Below are positions 41,056-49,803 of a stretch of 64,000 bases of DNA, piece after piece. Position 1 is the stretch's first letter; every line of letters begins with the position of its first letter. Made by a program: the position numbers and the translations under genes. This DNA is from Cyanidium caldarium. Lineage: Eukaryota > Rhodophyta > Bangiophyceae > Cyanidiales > Cyanidiaceae. The notes beneath the pieces are model-generated. The model was not told the DNA's origin. It saw only the letters and a program-made list of their open reading frames with translations, and ran no database searches. The stretch spans positions 248,001-312,000 of the forward strand of contig JANCYW010000003.1 in assembly GCA_026184775.1 (NCBI GenBank), written 5' to 3'.

Positions 41056-41721
41056 ATGTCGGAAGGGAGGGCAGAGGTGGTGGATGGCGGAGACGGCAGG
41101 GAGGAGAATACGTCAGAGGTGAAAAAGACGTTGCGGTTGTTGGCGCAGTGTGCCCACAACGGAGTGGAGGTCGGCACCGCCGATGCGTTCCACACGCTAC
41201 GGTCGCTGTCGAGCGAGCACGGCGCGATAACGTCGAGCGCTCGGCGACGCGTGCCGTCGATGGCAGTGTCGTTTCGGTTACCCGAGGGGCGACGGCGGCC
41301 GTGGAACGAGCGGCTCCAGGAGTTCGGAGCAGGAGTGCGTCAGGCAGTGCGTCTGTTGCGAGCGTCGTTGCGCGCGGTGCCGCTGTGGCACGAGTATGTG
41401 TGGTGGATGCGGGCGACTCTGGTGGGGGTACTGCTGGGATACGTGTCATGCCTGGCAATATTTCTGGTGCTGGTGCTGGGCGCGGCAGCTGTGTGGTGCC
41501 TCGCCGCCGTGCTGTCCATAGCTGGCGTAGCACTATTGTGGATTGGTGGCGGCCTTGGCGTCAGCGTCCTCCTGTTCGGCGCTGCCGTGGTGACGGCGAT
41601 GACGATCAGCACTGGTTGCTTCGTGGCGGTCACCGCCAGTCGCTCGCTGCGAAGAATATTACTCGTTTACTATCCCGTTCACACCGGGCCGCCATGCCTG
41701 CACAAAGCACACCGACCGTGA
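41056..41721 (+). CDS. Hydrophobic-hairpin membrane protein, promethin/LDAF1-like
   Basis: 221-aa protein whose last half is nearly continuous hydrophobic sequence, roughly 115-205, in four short segments (VGVLLGYVSCLAIFLVLVL, AAAVWCLAAVLSIAGVALLWI, GGLGVSVLLFGAAVVTAM, TGCFVAVTAS), preceded by an amphipathic LQEFGAGVRQAVRLLRASL. This topology and the GxxxxxGG turn resemble promethin/LDAF1, which partners seipin at lipid-droplet birth sites. The N-terminal 80 residues are polar. The similarity is at the level of topology, so the name is tentative; an unrelated ER or plastid hairpin protein is the main alternative. The ATG at 41056 is the first with a sensible leader; 41251 (MAVSFRLPEG) is another. 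Convergent with the zinc-finger gene, stops 14 bp apart. Confidence 0.5.
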   Translation: MSEGRAEVVDGGDGREENTSEVKKTLRLLAQCAHNGVEVGTADAFHTLRSLSSEHGAITSSARRRVPSMAVSFRLPEGRRRPWNERLQEFGAGVRQAVRLLRASLRAVPLWHEYVWWMRATLVGVLLGYVSCLAIFLVLVLGAAAVWCLAAVLSIAGVALLWIGGGLGVSVLLFGAAVVTAMTISTGCFVAVTASRSLRRILLVYYPVHTGPPCLHKAHRP

Positions 41722-41735
41722 TATCGGTGCACCTG

Positions 41736-42338
41736 TCAGACGCCCTGCGCCTCCGCAGTATCCCGGCGCTGCTGCTGCTGCTGTTGTTGTTGTTGCAGCG
41801 GTTGCAATCGCACCCGCGCTCGCAGTGGCTCTTTCAGCACCGAGTAAACGTGTGGTTTGCACCGCGTGCACGGCGCCACTCGACGTCCGCGACATACCGC
41901 ACACTGCGCCGCACTGACGTCGCCCAGCATCTCCACCGTGATCATGCCGCGCCCCTCGCAGCATGCGCACGGTGCCTGTCCGGTACCGCCACACTGTTCA
42001 CAATCGCGCGTACCTGGGTCCACGGCCATGATATCGGCCAGCGTGGGTATGGAGTCGGGCAGCTCCACCGCGTCCAACGCCGCCAAAAACTTCGAGTTGA
42101 AACGCAGCCCGCTGCTCACCCGTTTCGGGTGGCGCTCGGTGCTGCCCTCGTTGCCACCCAAGGACTCCGGCTTGGTCACGGCCGCTCGGAGACGGGGTGC
42201 CGTGCGGGCGCGGCGGGTGGTGGTGCAAGTGCCGGGCGTCAACCGCCATGGGCCCAGAGTGGTTCCGCGGAGCACCGCCGATGGGGCGTGTCCGGTGAAG
42301 TTCGGTACGAAGAGACACGACGAGCGTGTTGCCTGCAT
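41736..42338 (-). CDS. DnaJ-type zinc-finger protein, probably plastid
   Basis: 200-aa protein without a J domain but with the DnaJ cysteine-rich fold: CEQCGGTG, CACCEGRG, CAVCRGRR and CTRC, four CxxC motifs that would bind two zinc ions. Such stand-alone zinc fingers in plants (LQY1, PSA2, BSD2) help assemble photosystem or Rubisco subunits in the plastid. The leader MQATRSSCLFVPNFTG from the ATG at 42338 has the Phe seen in red-algal transit peptides; an upstream ATG (42422) gives MLQRVVVTRF. The C-terminus carries about ten consecutive Gln followed by RRDTAEAQGV. A phased GTGACA array lies 140-220 bp upstream. Client unknown. Confidence 0.72.
   Translation of the reverse strand: MQATRSSCLFVPNFTGHAPSAVLRGTTLGPWRLTPGTCTTTRRARTAPRLRAAVTKPESLGGNEGSTERHPKRVSSGLRFNSKFLAALDAVELPDSIPTLADIMAVDPGTRDCEQCGGTGQAPCACCEGRGMITVEMLGDVSAAQCAVCRGRRVAPCTRCKPHVYSVLKEPLRARVRLQPLQQQQQQQQQRRDTAEAQGV
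41763..41798. repeat. (CTG)n/(TTG)n run encoding poly-Gln
   Basis: A run of CTG then TTG trinucleotides encodes about ten Gln near the end of the zinc-finger protein on the minus strand. Mixed codons suggest an older, partly stabilised tract. Confidence 0.9.
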
Positions 42339-42662
42339 GTCGTCGGTGTTGTTGCGTGCCGCGGTGGCGCTCGCGACGTGAATGCGTGACGTAAAGCGAG
42401 TGACCACCACGCGCTGAAGCATGGGACACTCGGAAACGGGACGCGCAGCAGATGCGCGCCGAGCACGCTCGGCCGCCGTGACGACGTTGTGACAGAATTG
42501 AGATCCATCGTGACAGAATAATCGCCCGTGTGACAACATTGAGATCCACCGTGACATCGGCTTTTCGGCAGGGTTGCCCTGCCGGGCACCCTCGTCGAAC
42601 CATCCGCTGTCCACTCGGGCTTGACGCGGCGGAGCACCCCCCCAGAGCGACACCTCGTGCGT
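42339..42662. promoter_or_regulatory. Zinc-finger gene promoter region
   Basis: These 324 bp lie between the zinc-finger gene start and the MutS2 stop, both minus strand. A TGACGTAA motif with an ACGT core (42387-42394) sits about 50 bp upstream of the start codon. The phased GTGACA array follows further upstream. Both recall bZIP-type sites, though this is inference. Confidence 0.45.
42478..42556. promoter_or_regulatory. Phased GTGAC(A/G) array with 28-bp direct repeats
   Basis: Four GTGACA hexamers start at 42489, 42510, 42530 and 42551, spaced 21, 20 and 21 bp, that is two helical turns; a fifth near-copy GTGACG starts at 42478, 11 bp earlier. Two 28-bp direct repeats (42488-42515 and 42529-42556, 25 of 28 identical) contain them in pairs, with GAGATCCA in the middle. 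Same-face spacing suggests cooperative protein binding upstream of the zinc-finger gene. The binding protein is unknown. Confidence 0.55.
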
Positions 42663-45626
42663 TTACCGCAAATACGCGACAGTCACCCCGCCACCGCCAT
42701 CGTTCATACCGGCGTCGTGAAACCTGGCGACGCTGGGATGCTTTTCCAGGTACTCGATCACGCCCTTCTTCAACAACCCGGTCCCGAAACCGTGTATGAT
42801 CCACACGGTCCCCACGCCCATACTCCTGTCGATGCCCGCATCCAACAATGACGGCAGCTCGTACACCCGCACGCCCCTCAGATCCACCGTGTTCGCCGGC
42901 GTGCGCACGGCGTATGCGGCCGTCTTGGTCGCCCCCGACGACGCTTGCTTCTTCCGAGAGCCACCTGCCGCCTTCCCACTTGGCGCCGAATTCGATGATA
43001 GCGGCACCGCCGCCTTGACGGCCAGCGGTCGCTCCGCTGCGCTCGCCTTTTTCACCAACACCACGTCCCTCGCCTTGGCCGACACCCGTATGCCGTTCAC
43101 CTCCACCTGCAACCGATTCTGTTTGGACGCCTCCACCACCGTGCCGTTCTTGCCAGGGTACAGCGACAACTGCACCGTGTCGCCCACTTCGATGGGAGCG
43201 CTCGGCGCCGCCGCCGTATCCGTCGCCGAATCCTCCCTCGTATCCGTTGCCGCTCGGCGCCACCGCTCATCGATGCGCTTCAGCTCCTCCGAGGCGCTGG
43301 TCACCTCGCGCCCGCTTACATCGCCGCGTTGCAGACGGCGGATCAGCTGAGCGATCTCCTCGCGCGCCTTGTCCACCTCGTCAGTCACCGCCGCTTGACG
43401 CGCCTCGACCACGGCGCGCTCGCGTTCGGTTACGCTCGCCAGCCGCGCCTCCAACTCCTTGCGCAGACGTTCGACTTTGGCGGCCTTGGCTTCGGCCTCC
43501 TCGGTCAGCTGCATCTGTCGGCGCCGCAACTGCTCCAGCGCGTCGATCATGGCGTTGGCGCGGGCGCGCGGCGCATCTCCTTCACCATCGCCACCGCTGG
43601 TCGGATCCGTGGCCAACAACTTTTCGGCGCTGCGCACCACCGCCTCGCGTAGACCGAGCCGTCGCGCCATCAGAATGGCGTGCGAGCGACCGGGCACGCC
43701 CCACAGCAGCCGATACGTCGGCCGGGCGCGCTCGTCGTCAAACTCCACCGACACATTCTCGAACGCACGCGCATCCTCGTACTGCAGCGACTTGAGCTCG
43801 CCGTGGTGCGTGGTCACAAACACGAAACGCACCCGCTGCTGATACACCAGGTCGCGCAGCACCGCCATGCCCAGCGCGGCGCCCTCGACCGGATCGGTGC
43901 CCGCGCCCAGCTCGTCCAGCAGCACCAACGAGTCGGGCGTCAGCTCGGCGTAGATGCCCTTCATGCGCTGGATGTGTCCGCTGAAGGTGGATAGATTCTG
44001 CTGCAGCGATTGCTCGTCGCCGATATCCGCCAACACCCGGTCGAAGAAGGGCATCTCGTAGCAGGTGTCCAGGTCGACGCGGGCGGCGGTGCACGGCACG
44101 AACACGCCCGCCTTGGCCATGAGCACCGCCAGTCCCAGCGTCTTCACCGCGATGGTCTTGCCGCCGGCGTTGGCACCGGTGACGACCGCGGCGCGACAGC
44201 CGGCGGACACTGCAAAATCCACCGGCACCACCTGTTCGCGCTCGCCACTCTGCAACAGCAACAGCGGGTGGTACACGCCGCGCAGCTCAAACGCGCGTTC
44301 GCTGCCCGGTTCCAAAAAGCGCACGCCCCGTCCGCGGTGCTGGGCGCTGAAGCGGGCGCGCGCCACCGCTGCATCCAGCTCGATCAGCGTGCGGTACGTC
44401 TCCGCGAAGCGCTCACCCTTGGCGTGCACCAGCGCGCTCAGCTGGTTGTACACGTCGCGCTCCAGCTTGGCCTCCAGCCGATCCAGCCGCCGTAACTCCG
44501 CTCCATATTCGACGGTCTCGCGCGGCTCCACAAACACCGTGTTGCCCGAGGCGCTGAAATCGTGCACGATGCCCGGCACCCGCGAGCGCAAGTGCGCCTT
44601 GACTTGCAACACATACCGGTCGTAACGGATGGTGGGCGATTTGCTCTGCACCGCCTCGTTGCGCGTCAGTACGATGCGTTGCAGTTCGGCGTTGAGCTTG
44701 TGTTTGATGTCGCTCTTGCGGGCGCGCACCTGGGCCAGCTCGGGCGATGCCGAGCTGCGCACGCGACCGTCCTCTTCCAGGCTGGCACCGATCTCGCGCT
44801 CCAGCTCCGGGTCCGGATGCAGCGACGCCATCCGCTGCGTCAACTCCGGTTCGTTGGCGAGCGCGGCATCGGTGGCCCACTCGGCATCATCCATCTCTGT
44901 TGCGCTGTTGGCGCCATCGGTTGCCGGCTCGTCCTTGGTGGACGACCGCCGCAGGATCACCCGCTTGATGCGCCGCGCCACCGCCGACACCCGGGCGATC
45001 TGCACCAGCTCGATGCCCTCGAACGCGCCGCGCCGAGTGGCCCGCGGCACGACGGTGCCCAAATCGGGCACCTGGCCGAGCGTGTCGAACGGGCGCCAAT
45101 CGGCGTGCAGGCCGCGCTGCACCACCTCCGCGGTGAGCGCCAGCCGTCGCTCCGAGTCGGTGCGGCTCAGTTGCATCACCTCCTGGACGGCGGTGTTGCT
45201 GCGCAGCCACGCGCGGCCCGCATCGGTGAACGCCATCCGGGAAATATGCTCACAGAGGCGGCCGTACTCGAGCAGCTCCAGACTGCTCTCGTAGGCGGTG
45301 GGCGGTGGAGCCGACGTCGCGCCGCCGCCCTCCTCCGCGGCGGAAGGTGACCGGGAACGGGCGGTTACGGCCGACGACTGCGTCGGAGGAGAGGAAGGGG
45401 TGACGCGCTCGATGTCGTCATCTGCTCGTGCCAACAATGGGAATGAACGCGGATGAAGACGCCACGCGGTGTCGGGTGCGTGAACCCGACGTCGGGAGCA
45501 CGGGAGGGCGTGTGATCGCGACAGCGCTGGTTGTCTCCCATGGCCTGCCGTGAATGCCGGTCTCCGGCGTAGAAAAGACGGGTACGGAGAGATGAAAGTT
45601 GTGAGAAGCGTTGCCGTGGCGGGCAT
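42663..45626 (-). CDS. MUTS2: MutS2 family ATPase with Smr domain, probably plastid
   Basis: Homologue of bacterial MutS2, 987 aa; MutS2 proteins act on recombination intermediates and on collided ribosomes. From the ATG at 45626 a 70-80-residue leader (TLLTTFISPYPSFLRRR) resembles a plastid transit peptide. Core features: VHDFSASGNTVFVEP clamp/lever region, Walker A GANAGGKT, LSTFSGHIQRMK, Walker B LVLLDELGAGTDP and the H loop VFVTTHHGELK. A KOW-like strand region follows the coiled coil (VQLSLYPGKNGTVVEA). The C-terminal Smr nuclease domain has DLRGVRVYE and IIHGFGTGLLKKGV, so the HGxGTG signature is intact. All domains are complete. Nuclear copy of cyanobacterial or plastid origin is the likely history. 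Confidence 0.92.
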   Translation of the reverse strand: MPATATLLTTFISPYPSFLRRRPAFTAGHGRQPALSRSHALPCSRRRVHAPDTAWRLHPRSFPLLARADDDIERVTPSSPPTQSSAVTARSRSPSAAEEGGGATSAPPPTAYESSLELLEYGRLCEHISRMAFTDAGRAWLRSNTAVQEVMQLSRTDSERRLALTAEVVQRGLHADWRPFDTLGQVPDLGTVVPRATRRGAFEGIELVQIARVSAVARRIKRVILRRSSTKDEPATDGANSATEMDDAEWATDAALANEPELTQRMASLHPDPELEREIGASLEEDGRVRSSASPELAQVRARKSDIKHKLNAELQRIVLTRNEAVQSKSPTIRYDRYVLQVKAHLRSRVPGIVHDFSASGNTVFVEPRETVEYGAELRRLDRLEAKLERDVYNQLSALVHAKGERFAETYRTLIELDAAVARARFSAQHRGRGVRFLEPGSERAFELRGVYHPLLLLQSGEREQVVPVDFAVSAGCRAAVVTGANAGGKTIAVKTLGLAVLMAKAGVFVPCTAARVDLDTCYEMPFFDRVLADIGDEQSLQQNLSTFSGHIQRMKGIYAELTPDSLVLLDELGAGTDPVEGAALGMAVLRDLVYQQRVRFVFVTTHHGELKSLQYEDARAFENVSVEFDDERARPTYRLLWGVPGRSHAILMARRLGLREAVVRSAEKLLATDPTSGGDGEGDAPRARANAMIDALEQLRRRQMQLTEEAEAKAAKVERLRKELEARLASVTERERAVVEARQAAVTDEVDKAREEIAQLIRRLQRGDVSGREVTSASEELKRIDERWRRAATDTREDSATDTAAAPSAPIEVGDTVQLSLYPGKNGTVVEASKQNRLQVEVNGIRVSAKARDVVLVKKASAAERPLAVKAAVPLSSNSAPSGKAAGGSRKKQASSGATKTAAYAVRTPANTVDLRGVRVYELPSLLDAGIDRSMGVGTVWIIHGFGTGLLKKGVIEYLEKHPSVARFHDAGMNDGGGGVTVAYLR

Positions 45627-45899
45627 TCTTGATGAGGGTTGCAGCGAACGTTCGTGCCTCCCGCCCGGAAACACCACCACCAACACCACCAACGACGACA
45701 TCGTCCCGACGGGCGCACAGAGCCCGTTCGGCTGTGTAGACGCTCCACGTCGCGTCGCGCGAACATGGCGTCCAGGCACCATCAACGCGCAGGTGAACAG
45801 CAGCAACCTCCCACAGACGCGTCCGTCCCTCGTCCATCACGCTTCCTATCCCGGAGAGCGCGACAAGCGCGGACTGCCGGGCGTGCTCCCGGCGCTGTG

Positions 45900-46325
45900 A
45901 TGGTGACCGATTTTGCGGCCGTGTTGGAGCGAGCGCGTACGTCCGATGTAACGCTGTGGAAGGTGGCCGATGTGCGACACGCGTTGCAGTGGGCGCAGCG
46001 AGCAGACTCTGCCTCTGTGCCGGACGCTTCCACGCCGGAGGCGGCTAGGAATACGGTGGGGACCTCTAGGGCGTCCCATACGGACGCTTTGCTGCAGGCG
46101 TGGCTGGCAGACAACGCCACGCTGGATGCTCGATTTGTGGGCGTCTTGCTCGACGCCGTCTCTGCAGAGGCGGCCGGGCCAGTGCCGCCCTCTGCCACGA
46201 CCGCTGCTCGGCACTCGGACCTGATTCGCCTCCTCTCCCGACGCTTGCAGCGAGCCGCCATCGACCGACAGTGGCAAGAGCTGCACCGAGTGCTGCACTC
46301 TCCGGATGATCTCCTCGGCAGCTAA
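45900..46325 (+). CDS. Small protein with FANCF-like N-terminal motif (hypothetical)
   Basis: 141-aa ORF without a secure family. The segment DFAAVLERARTSDVTLWKVADVRHALQWAQRA resembles the N-terminus of vertebrate FANCF (STWDPATVRRALQWARYL), a Fanconi anaemia core-complex subunit, including the ALQWA core and a Trp seven or so residues before the VRxAL. The rest is helical, with DALLQAWLADN, RFVGVLLDAVS and LIRLLSRRLQRAAIDRQWQELHRVL. FANCF is near 370 aa, so this would be an N-terminal-only form. An in-frame ATG at 45765 would add 45 unconserved residues. It sits between MutS2 (divergent) and TMEM115 (same strand). Evidence is one short motif; treat as hypothetical. Confidence 0.4.
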   Translation: MVTDFAAVLERARTSDVTLWKVADVRHALQWAQRADSASVPDASTPEAARNTVGTSRASHTDALLQAWLADNATLDARFVGVLLDAVSAEAAGPVPPSATTAARHSDLIRLLSRRLQRAAIDRQWQELHRVLHSPDDLLGS

Positions 46326-46529
46326 AGGTCGATTCCGTGTCTAGCGCATGCTCCCAGAGACCTTCCACCCGTCGGGCGCCGCTGTGCGTGCGCGCATGCG
46401 AGACGCGCCTCGGTGGTGTCGCGCGCGCGCGCACCCACCCACAGCGCCGCTGCGGGTGCCGACTGCTCCATCTTCCCGTGCCTCTAACGGACTCAAGTGG
46501 ACGAGGCAAGCAATATCGTCTCGCTGAAC

Positions 46530-47699
46530 ATGAGCGGCAAAGCGGGTCATGAGAGGGGCAGCGACGTGCCCAGTAACGGCCCGCTGCCGGGTCGGGAGAC
46601 GAGCACCTCGCATCCTGCCGAACGTGAGACCGCCGATGGCATCCACGAGCAACCACCACCACCACCACCACCACCACCGCAACAACAGCGGCCTTCCGGT
46701 AGCGTCTGGCGGGCGCAGATGGTAGCGGCGACGCAACGCGGGCTGTTGCCGGTGTGGGAAGCGCGGGGCTTGTCGGCCCTGCCGCCGGTGACGCGCCTGC
46801 TGCTGTTGGTGCTGGTGCTTACCTACGCGCTCTCCTGGTGGCCGTGGTTTCTGGACCATTTCGGATTGTCTGCTTGGCGCACGCTGAGTCAGTTGCACCT
46901 GTGGAACGTGCTGACGTACGGCTTGATCGAGAGTCGTTTATGGGAGTTGGCGGCGTCGGTGTTGGCGCTGGTCACCGTGGGGCGTCTGGTGGAGCTGGTG
47001 TGGGCCGAGCCAAACGCCCTGACCCGCAGCACGTTACACGTGAGTGGCGGCGGCCTGCGGGAAGAGTCCTTCCAGTTGGCGTTCTATTTGATGGCGGTCA
47101 TCGCCGCCAGCGGCGTCGCCTTGCTGCTGTATCGTATGGTCGCCTACTACTTGCTGGCGCTGGATGCCGAGTACCTCTTTCAGCCGGTGACCGGATTCGC
47201 GGCTGGTGTGGCCGCGCTGCTGATGGCGCTGGCGCGGGCGGTGCCGCATCACACGTTCGAGGCGTGGGCGCCGCTGCGTCAGCTGCCGATGCGCCACCTG
47301 CCGAATATTTATGTGAATGTGGTGCTGACGCCGGTGGCGCTGCTGCCGGGCCTGTTGAACACGGCTTGTCTGGCGGTGTTCGGTACCGCGTTCAGCTGGG
47401 TGTACTTGCGTTACCTACCGCATATCGCACCGGGCGCCGCGTTGGACACCTCCGCCAGCGACGACGCCCCGTTAGGGATTTTGTTTCCGGATTCCATACG
47501 GCGGCTGGTGCAGCGGCTATGGCAGCGGGCGCGCTTCGGTCCGACGTCGGCGTCGCCGTCGGATTACACGCTGCCGGTCACCCATCGCAGTAGCGATCCC
47601 GCCGAGGCAGAACGGCGACGAGCGCGGGCGATGCGCTCTCTGGAGGAGCGCCTGGAACGCGGCGCCGGCAAACCCGATGCCAATGACGTGCAAGTGTAA
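46530..47699 (+). CDS. TMEM115: TMEM115/YOL107W-like Golgi rhomboid-related protein
   Basis: 389-aa polytopic protein of the TMEM115 (DUF1751) family, a catalytically inactive rhomboid relative that sits in the Golgi and supports retrograde traffic. A Pro-rich leader with nine Pro codons precedes hydrophobic helices (TRLLLLVLVLTYALSWWPW, LWNVLTYGLIESRLWELAAS, LAFYLMAVIAASGVALLLY, and others to about 285). The middle holds GRLVELVWAE and SWVYLRYLPH, both typical; the C-terminal cytosolic tail has LFPDSIRRLV and SSDPAEAERRRARAMRSLEERLER, nearly the human pattern. The first true ATG is at 46530. No rhomboid GxSG/H pair is seen, as expected for the family. Confidence 0.88.
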   Translation: MSGKAGHERGSDVPSNGPLPGRETSTSHPAERETADGIHEQPPPPPPPPPQQQRPSGSVWRAQMVAATQRGLLPVWEARGLSALPPVTRLLLLVLVLTYALSWWPWFLDHFGLSAWRTLSQLHLWNVLTYGLIESRLWELAASVLALVTVGRLVELVWAEPNALTRSTLHVSGGGLREESFQLAFYLMAVIAASGVALLLYRMVAYYLLALDAEYLFQPVTGFAAGVAALLMALARAVPHHTFEAWAPLRQLPMRHLPNIYVNVVLTPVALLPGLLNTACLAVFGTAFSWVYLRYLPHIAPGAALDTSASDDAPLGILFPDSIRRLVQRLWQRARFGPTSASPSDYTLPVTHRSSDPAEAERRRARAMRSLEERLERGAGKPDANDVQV

Positions 47700-47767
47700 G
47701 TGGGCGCAGCGGAGAGAAGCGGCGGCACTGCGTGATGGGTCATCGCGCGCGCCCGACGCTTACCACC

Positions 47768-49405
47768 TCATTCCCACTCGATGGTGGCGGGCGGCTTGCT
47801 GGTGATATCGTACACCACGCGGTTCACGCCGCGCACCTCGTTCACGATGCGGTTGGCCATGCGCTTCAGCACAGCGTACGGGATGGGGTACCAGTCGGCG
47901 GTCATGTAATCGGTGGTCTCCACCGCGCGTAATGCGATCACCTCTTCGTAGGTGCGGCAGTCGCCCATGACGCCCACCGCCTTGCACGGCAACAACACCG
48001 CAAACGCCTGTCCGACGCAGTGATACAGATCGGCCGCACGCAACTCCTCCAAAAAGATGGCGTCGGCCGCGCGCAACACCGCCAGGCGGTGCGGCGTTAC
48101 GTCGCCCAGAATGCGGATGGCCAGCCCCGGGCCCGGAAACGGATGTCGGCCGACGCTTTCGGCAGGCACGCCCAATACGCGCCCCAGTTGGCGCACCTCG
48201 TCTTTGAACAGATAGCGCAGCGGCTCGATCAGCTGCAGCTGCATCTGAGCCGGCAGTCCGCCCACATTGTGATGGGTCTTGATGGTGGCGCTGGGGCCCT
48301 TGTGCGACACCGACTCGATCACATCCGGGTACAGCGTGCCCTGTAGCAGATACTGCGCCTGCACGCGGCGCGCCTCCGCATCGAACACCTCGATAAAGGT
48401 GCGGCCAATCACCTTGCGCTTCTGTTCCGGATCGGTGACACCCTGCAGCGCCTGCAAGAAACGCGACGATGCGTCCACACAGCGCAAGTTGACGCCCAAC
48501 CGGCCGCTCAGCCGCTGCATCACCTCATCGACTTCGTCCTGGCGCAGCAGACCGTTGTCCACGAAGAGGGCGTGGAAGCGCGCGCCGATCGCTTTGGAGA
48601 GCAGCACCGCGGCCACGGTGGAGTCGACCCCGCCGCTCACCGCACCGACGACCACGCCGCTCACGCCCACCTGTTGCTGCACCGCTTGCATGGCCTCTGC
48701 GACGTACGCCTCCATCGACCAGTCGCCGCGGCAACCGCACAGGTGCCGACAGAAATTGGCCAGAATGCGCGCGCCGTGCTCGGTGTGGGTCACCTCGGGG
48801 TGGAACTGCAGGCCGATGCGCAAGGCGGCCGGCGGGAGCGTAGACGCGCCGGCGGCGTCGGCGGTGCCGTTAGCGGTCGGGGCATACGCCACCACGGCAT
48901 GCGGGCAGTTGTCGGTGGCGGCCAAGTCGACAAACCCCGGCGGCAGGCGGGTCATCGCATCGCCGTGACTCATCCACACCGAGAAGACGTCCGGTACGCC
49001 CTCCCACACCTGTCGATACATATGGTCGGACTGCACGCTGGACAGCAATCGCATCTGCGCCCGCCCAAATTCCATCTTGGTGCCCGCCTCCACGCTGCCG
49101 CCCAACTGATACGCCATCTCCTGCAGGCCGTAACAGATGCCCAGCATGGGCACGGGCAGCTCGAACAGCTGGCGCTGCACGTGCGGTGCGCCCTCGGCAT
49201 ACACCGACGCTGGACCGCCCGATAAGATGACGCCGCGCGGCTGCAGTGCCCGCAACGCCTCCACGGACACCGAGTACGGCAGCAGCTCCGAGTAGATGCC
49301 CTCCTCACGCAGCCGCCGCGCGATCAGGTGGGAGTACTGGCTGCCAAAATCCAGCACCGCGATGAGCTCGTGATGGCGGTGCAAAGCATGGAACAACGGC
49401 TCCAT
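47768..49405 (-). CDS. GUAA: GMP synthase (glutamine-hydrolysing)
   Basis: Converts XMP to GMP with ATP and glutamine ammonia, the last step of guanine nucleotide synthesis; 545 aa. The class I amidotransferase domain has [26 protein letters not shown], the Cys nucleophile in [11 protein letters not shown], and [11 protein letters not shown] for the His-Glu pair. The ATP-pyrophosphatase P-loop is [11 protein letters not shown] (middle of the protein). The dimerisation domain ends in the family-typical KPPATIEWE. All catalytic residues are present. Start at 49405 gives a short leader before the conserved block, so probably cytosolic. No anomaly. Confidence 0.97.
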   Translation of the reverse strand: MEPLFHALHRHHELIAVLDFGSQYSHLIARRLREEGIYSELLPYSVSVEALRALQPRGVILSGGPASVYAEGAPHVQRQLFELPVPMLGICYGLQEMAYQLGGSVEAGTKMEFGRAQMRLLSSVQSDHMYRQVWEGVPDVFSVWMSHGDAMTRLPPGFVDLAATDNCPHAVVAYAPTANGTADAAGASTLPPAALRIGLQFHPEVTHTEHGARILANFCRHLCGCRGDWSMEAYVAEAMQAVQQQVGVSGVVVGAVSGGVDSTVAAVLLSKAIGARFHALFVDNGLLRQDEVDEVMQRLSGRLGVNLRCVDASSRFLQALQGVTDPEQKRKVIGRTFIEVFDAEARRVQAQYLLQGTLYPDVIESVSHKGPSATIKTHHNVGGLPAQMQLQLIEPLRYLFKDEVRQLGRVLGVPAESVGRHPFPGPGLAIRILGDVTPHRLAVLRAADAIFLEELRAADLYHCVGQAFAVLLPCKAVGVMGDCRTYEEVIALRAVETTDYMTADWYPIPYAVLKRMANRIVNEVRGVNRVVYDITSKPPATIEWE

Positions 49406-49803
49406 GTCACGTAGGAAAGCCGGAACGGGCTATCGACGGAAGGGTTGTGTCCACCCAGTACGCGACGCGCCTTGCAGGCGCCGGCGAGGGAGATCGACCA
49501 CCGCCAGTACGCCCTCTACGGCTTTTCCCAAAAAGGGAGATCACAGCGCCACAACTCGGGTCACTGTGCGTTGTCGCACTGGGGGCGCTTCGGCATCTCC
49601 TGTCGCCTCCGCGACCTTGGACACTCCCTTCGCCCGACCGTCGTTCCCGCCGACCGAGCGTCCGCGCGCGCGCAGGCATTCTCCGGATGGACGTGGGTGG
49701 GACACGAGGAGGCTGGTCTCGCAACGTTCTGCACTCGCTGCGGTCAACATGTGACCATGAAATTACTGGCAGCCGCCTAGAAATCTCCCTAACGGTGACA
49801 GCA
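49406..49803. promoter_or_regulatory. Divergent spacer GMP synthase / BCKDHB
   Basis: This 398-bp spacer separates head-to-head genes. An open frame from 49447 joins the BCKDHB frame but starts with an unconserved stretch; the first ATG with a presequence-like leader is at 49804. No repeat, tRNA or other element is recognised. Confidence 0.45.
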
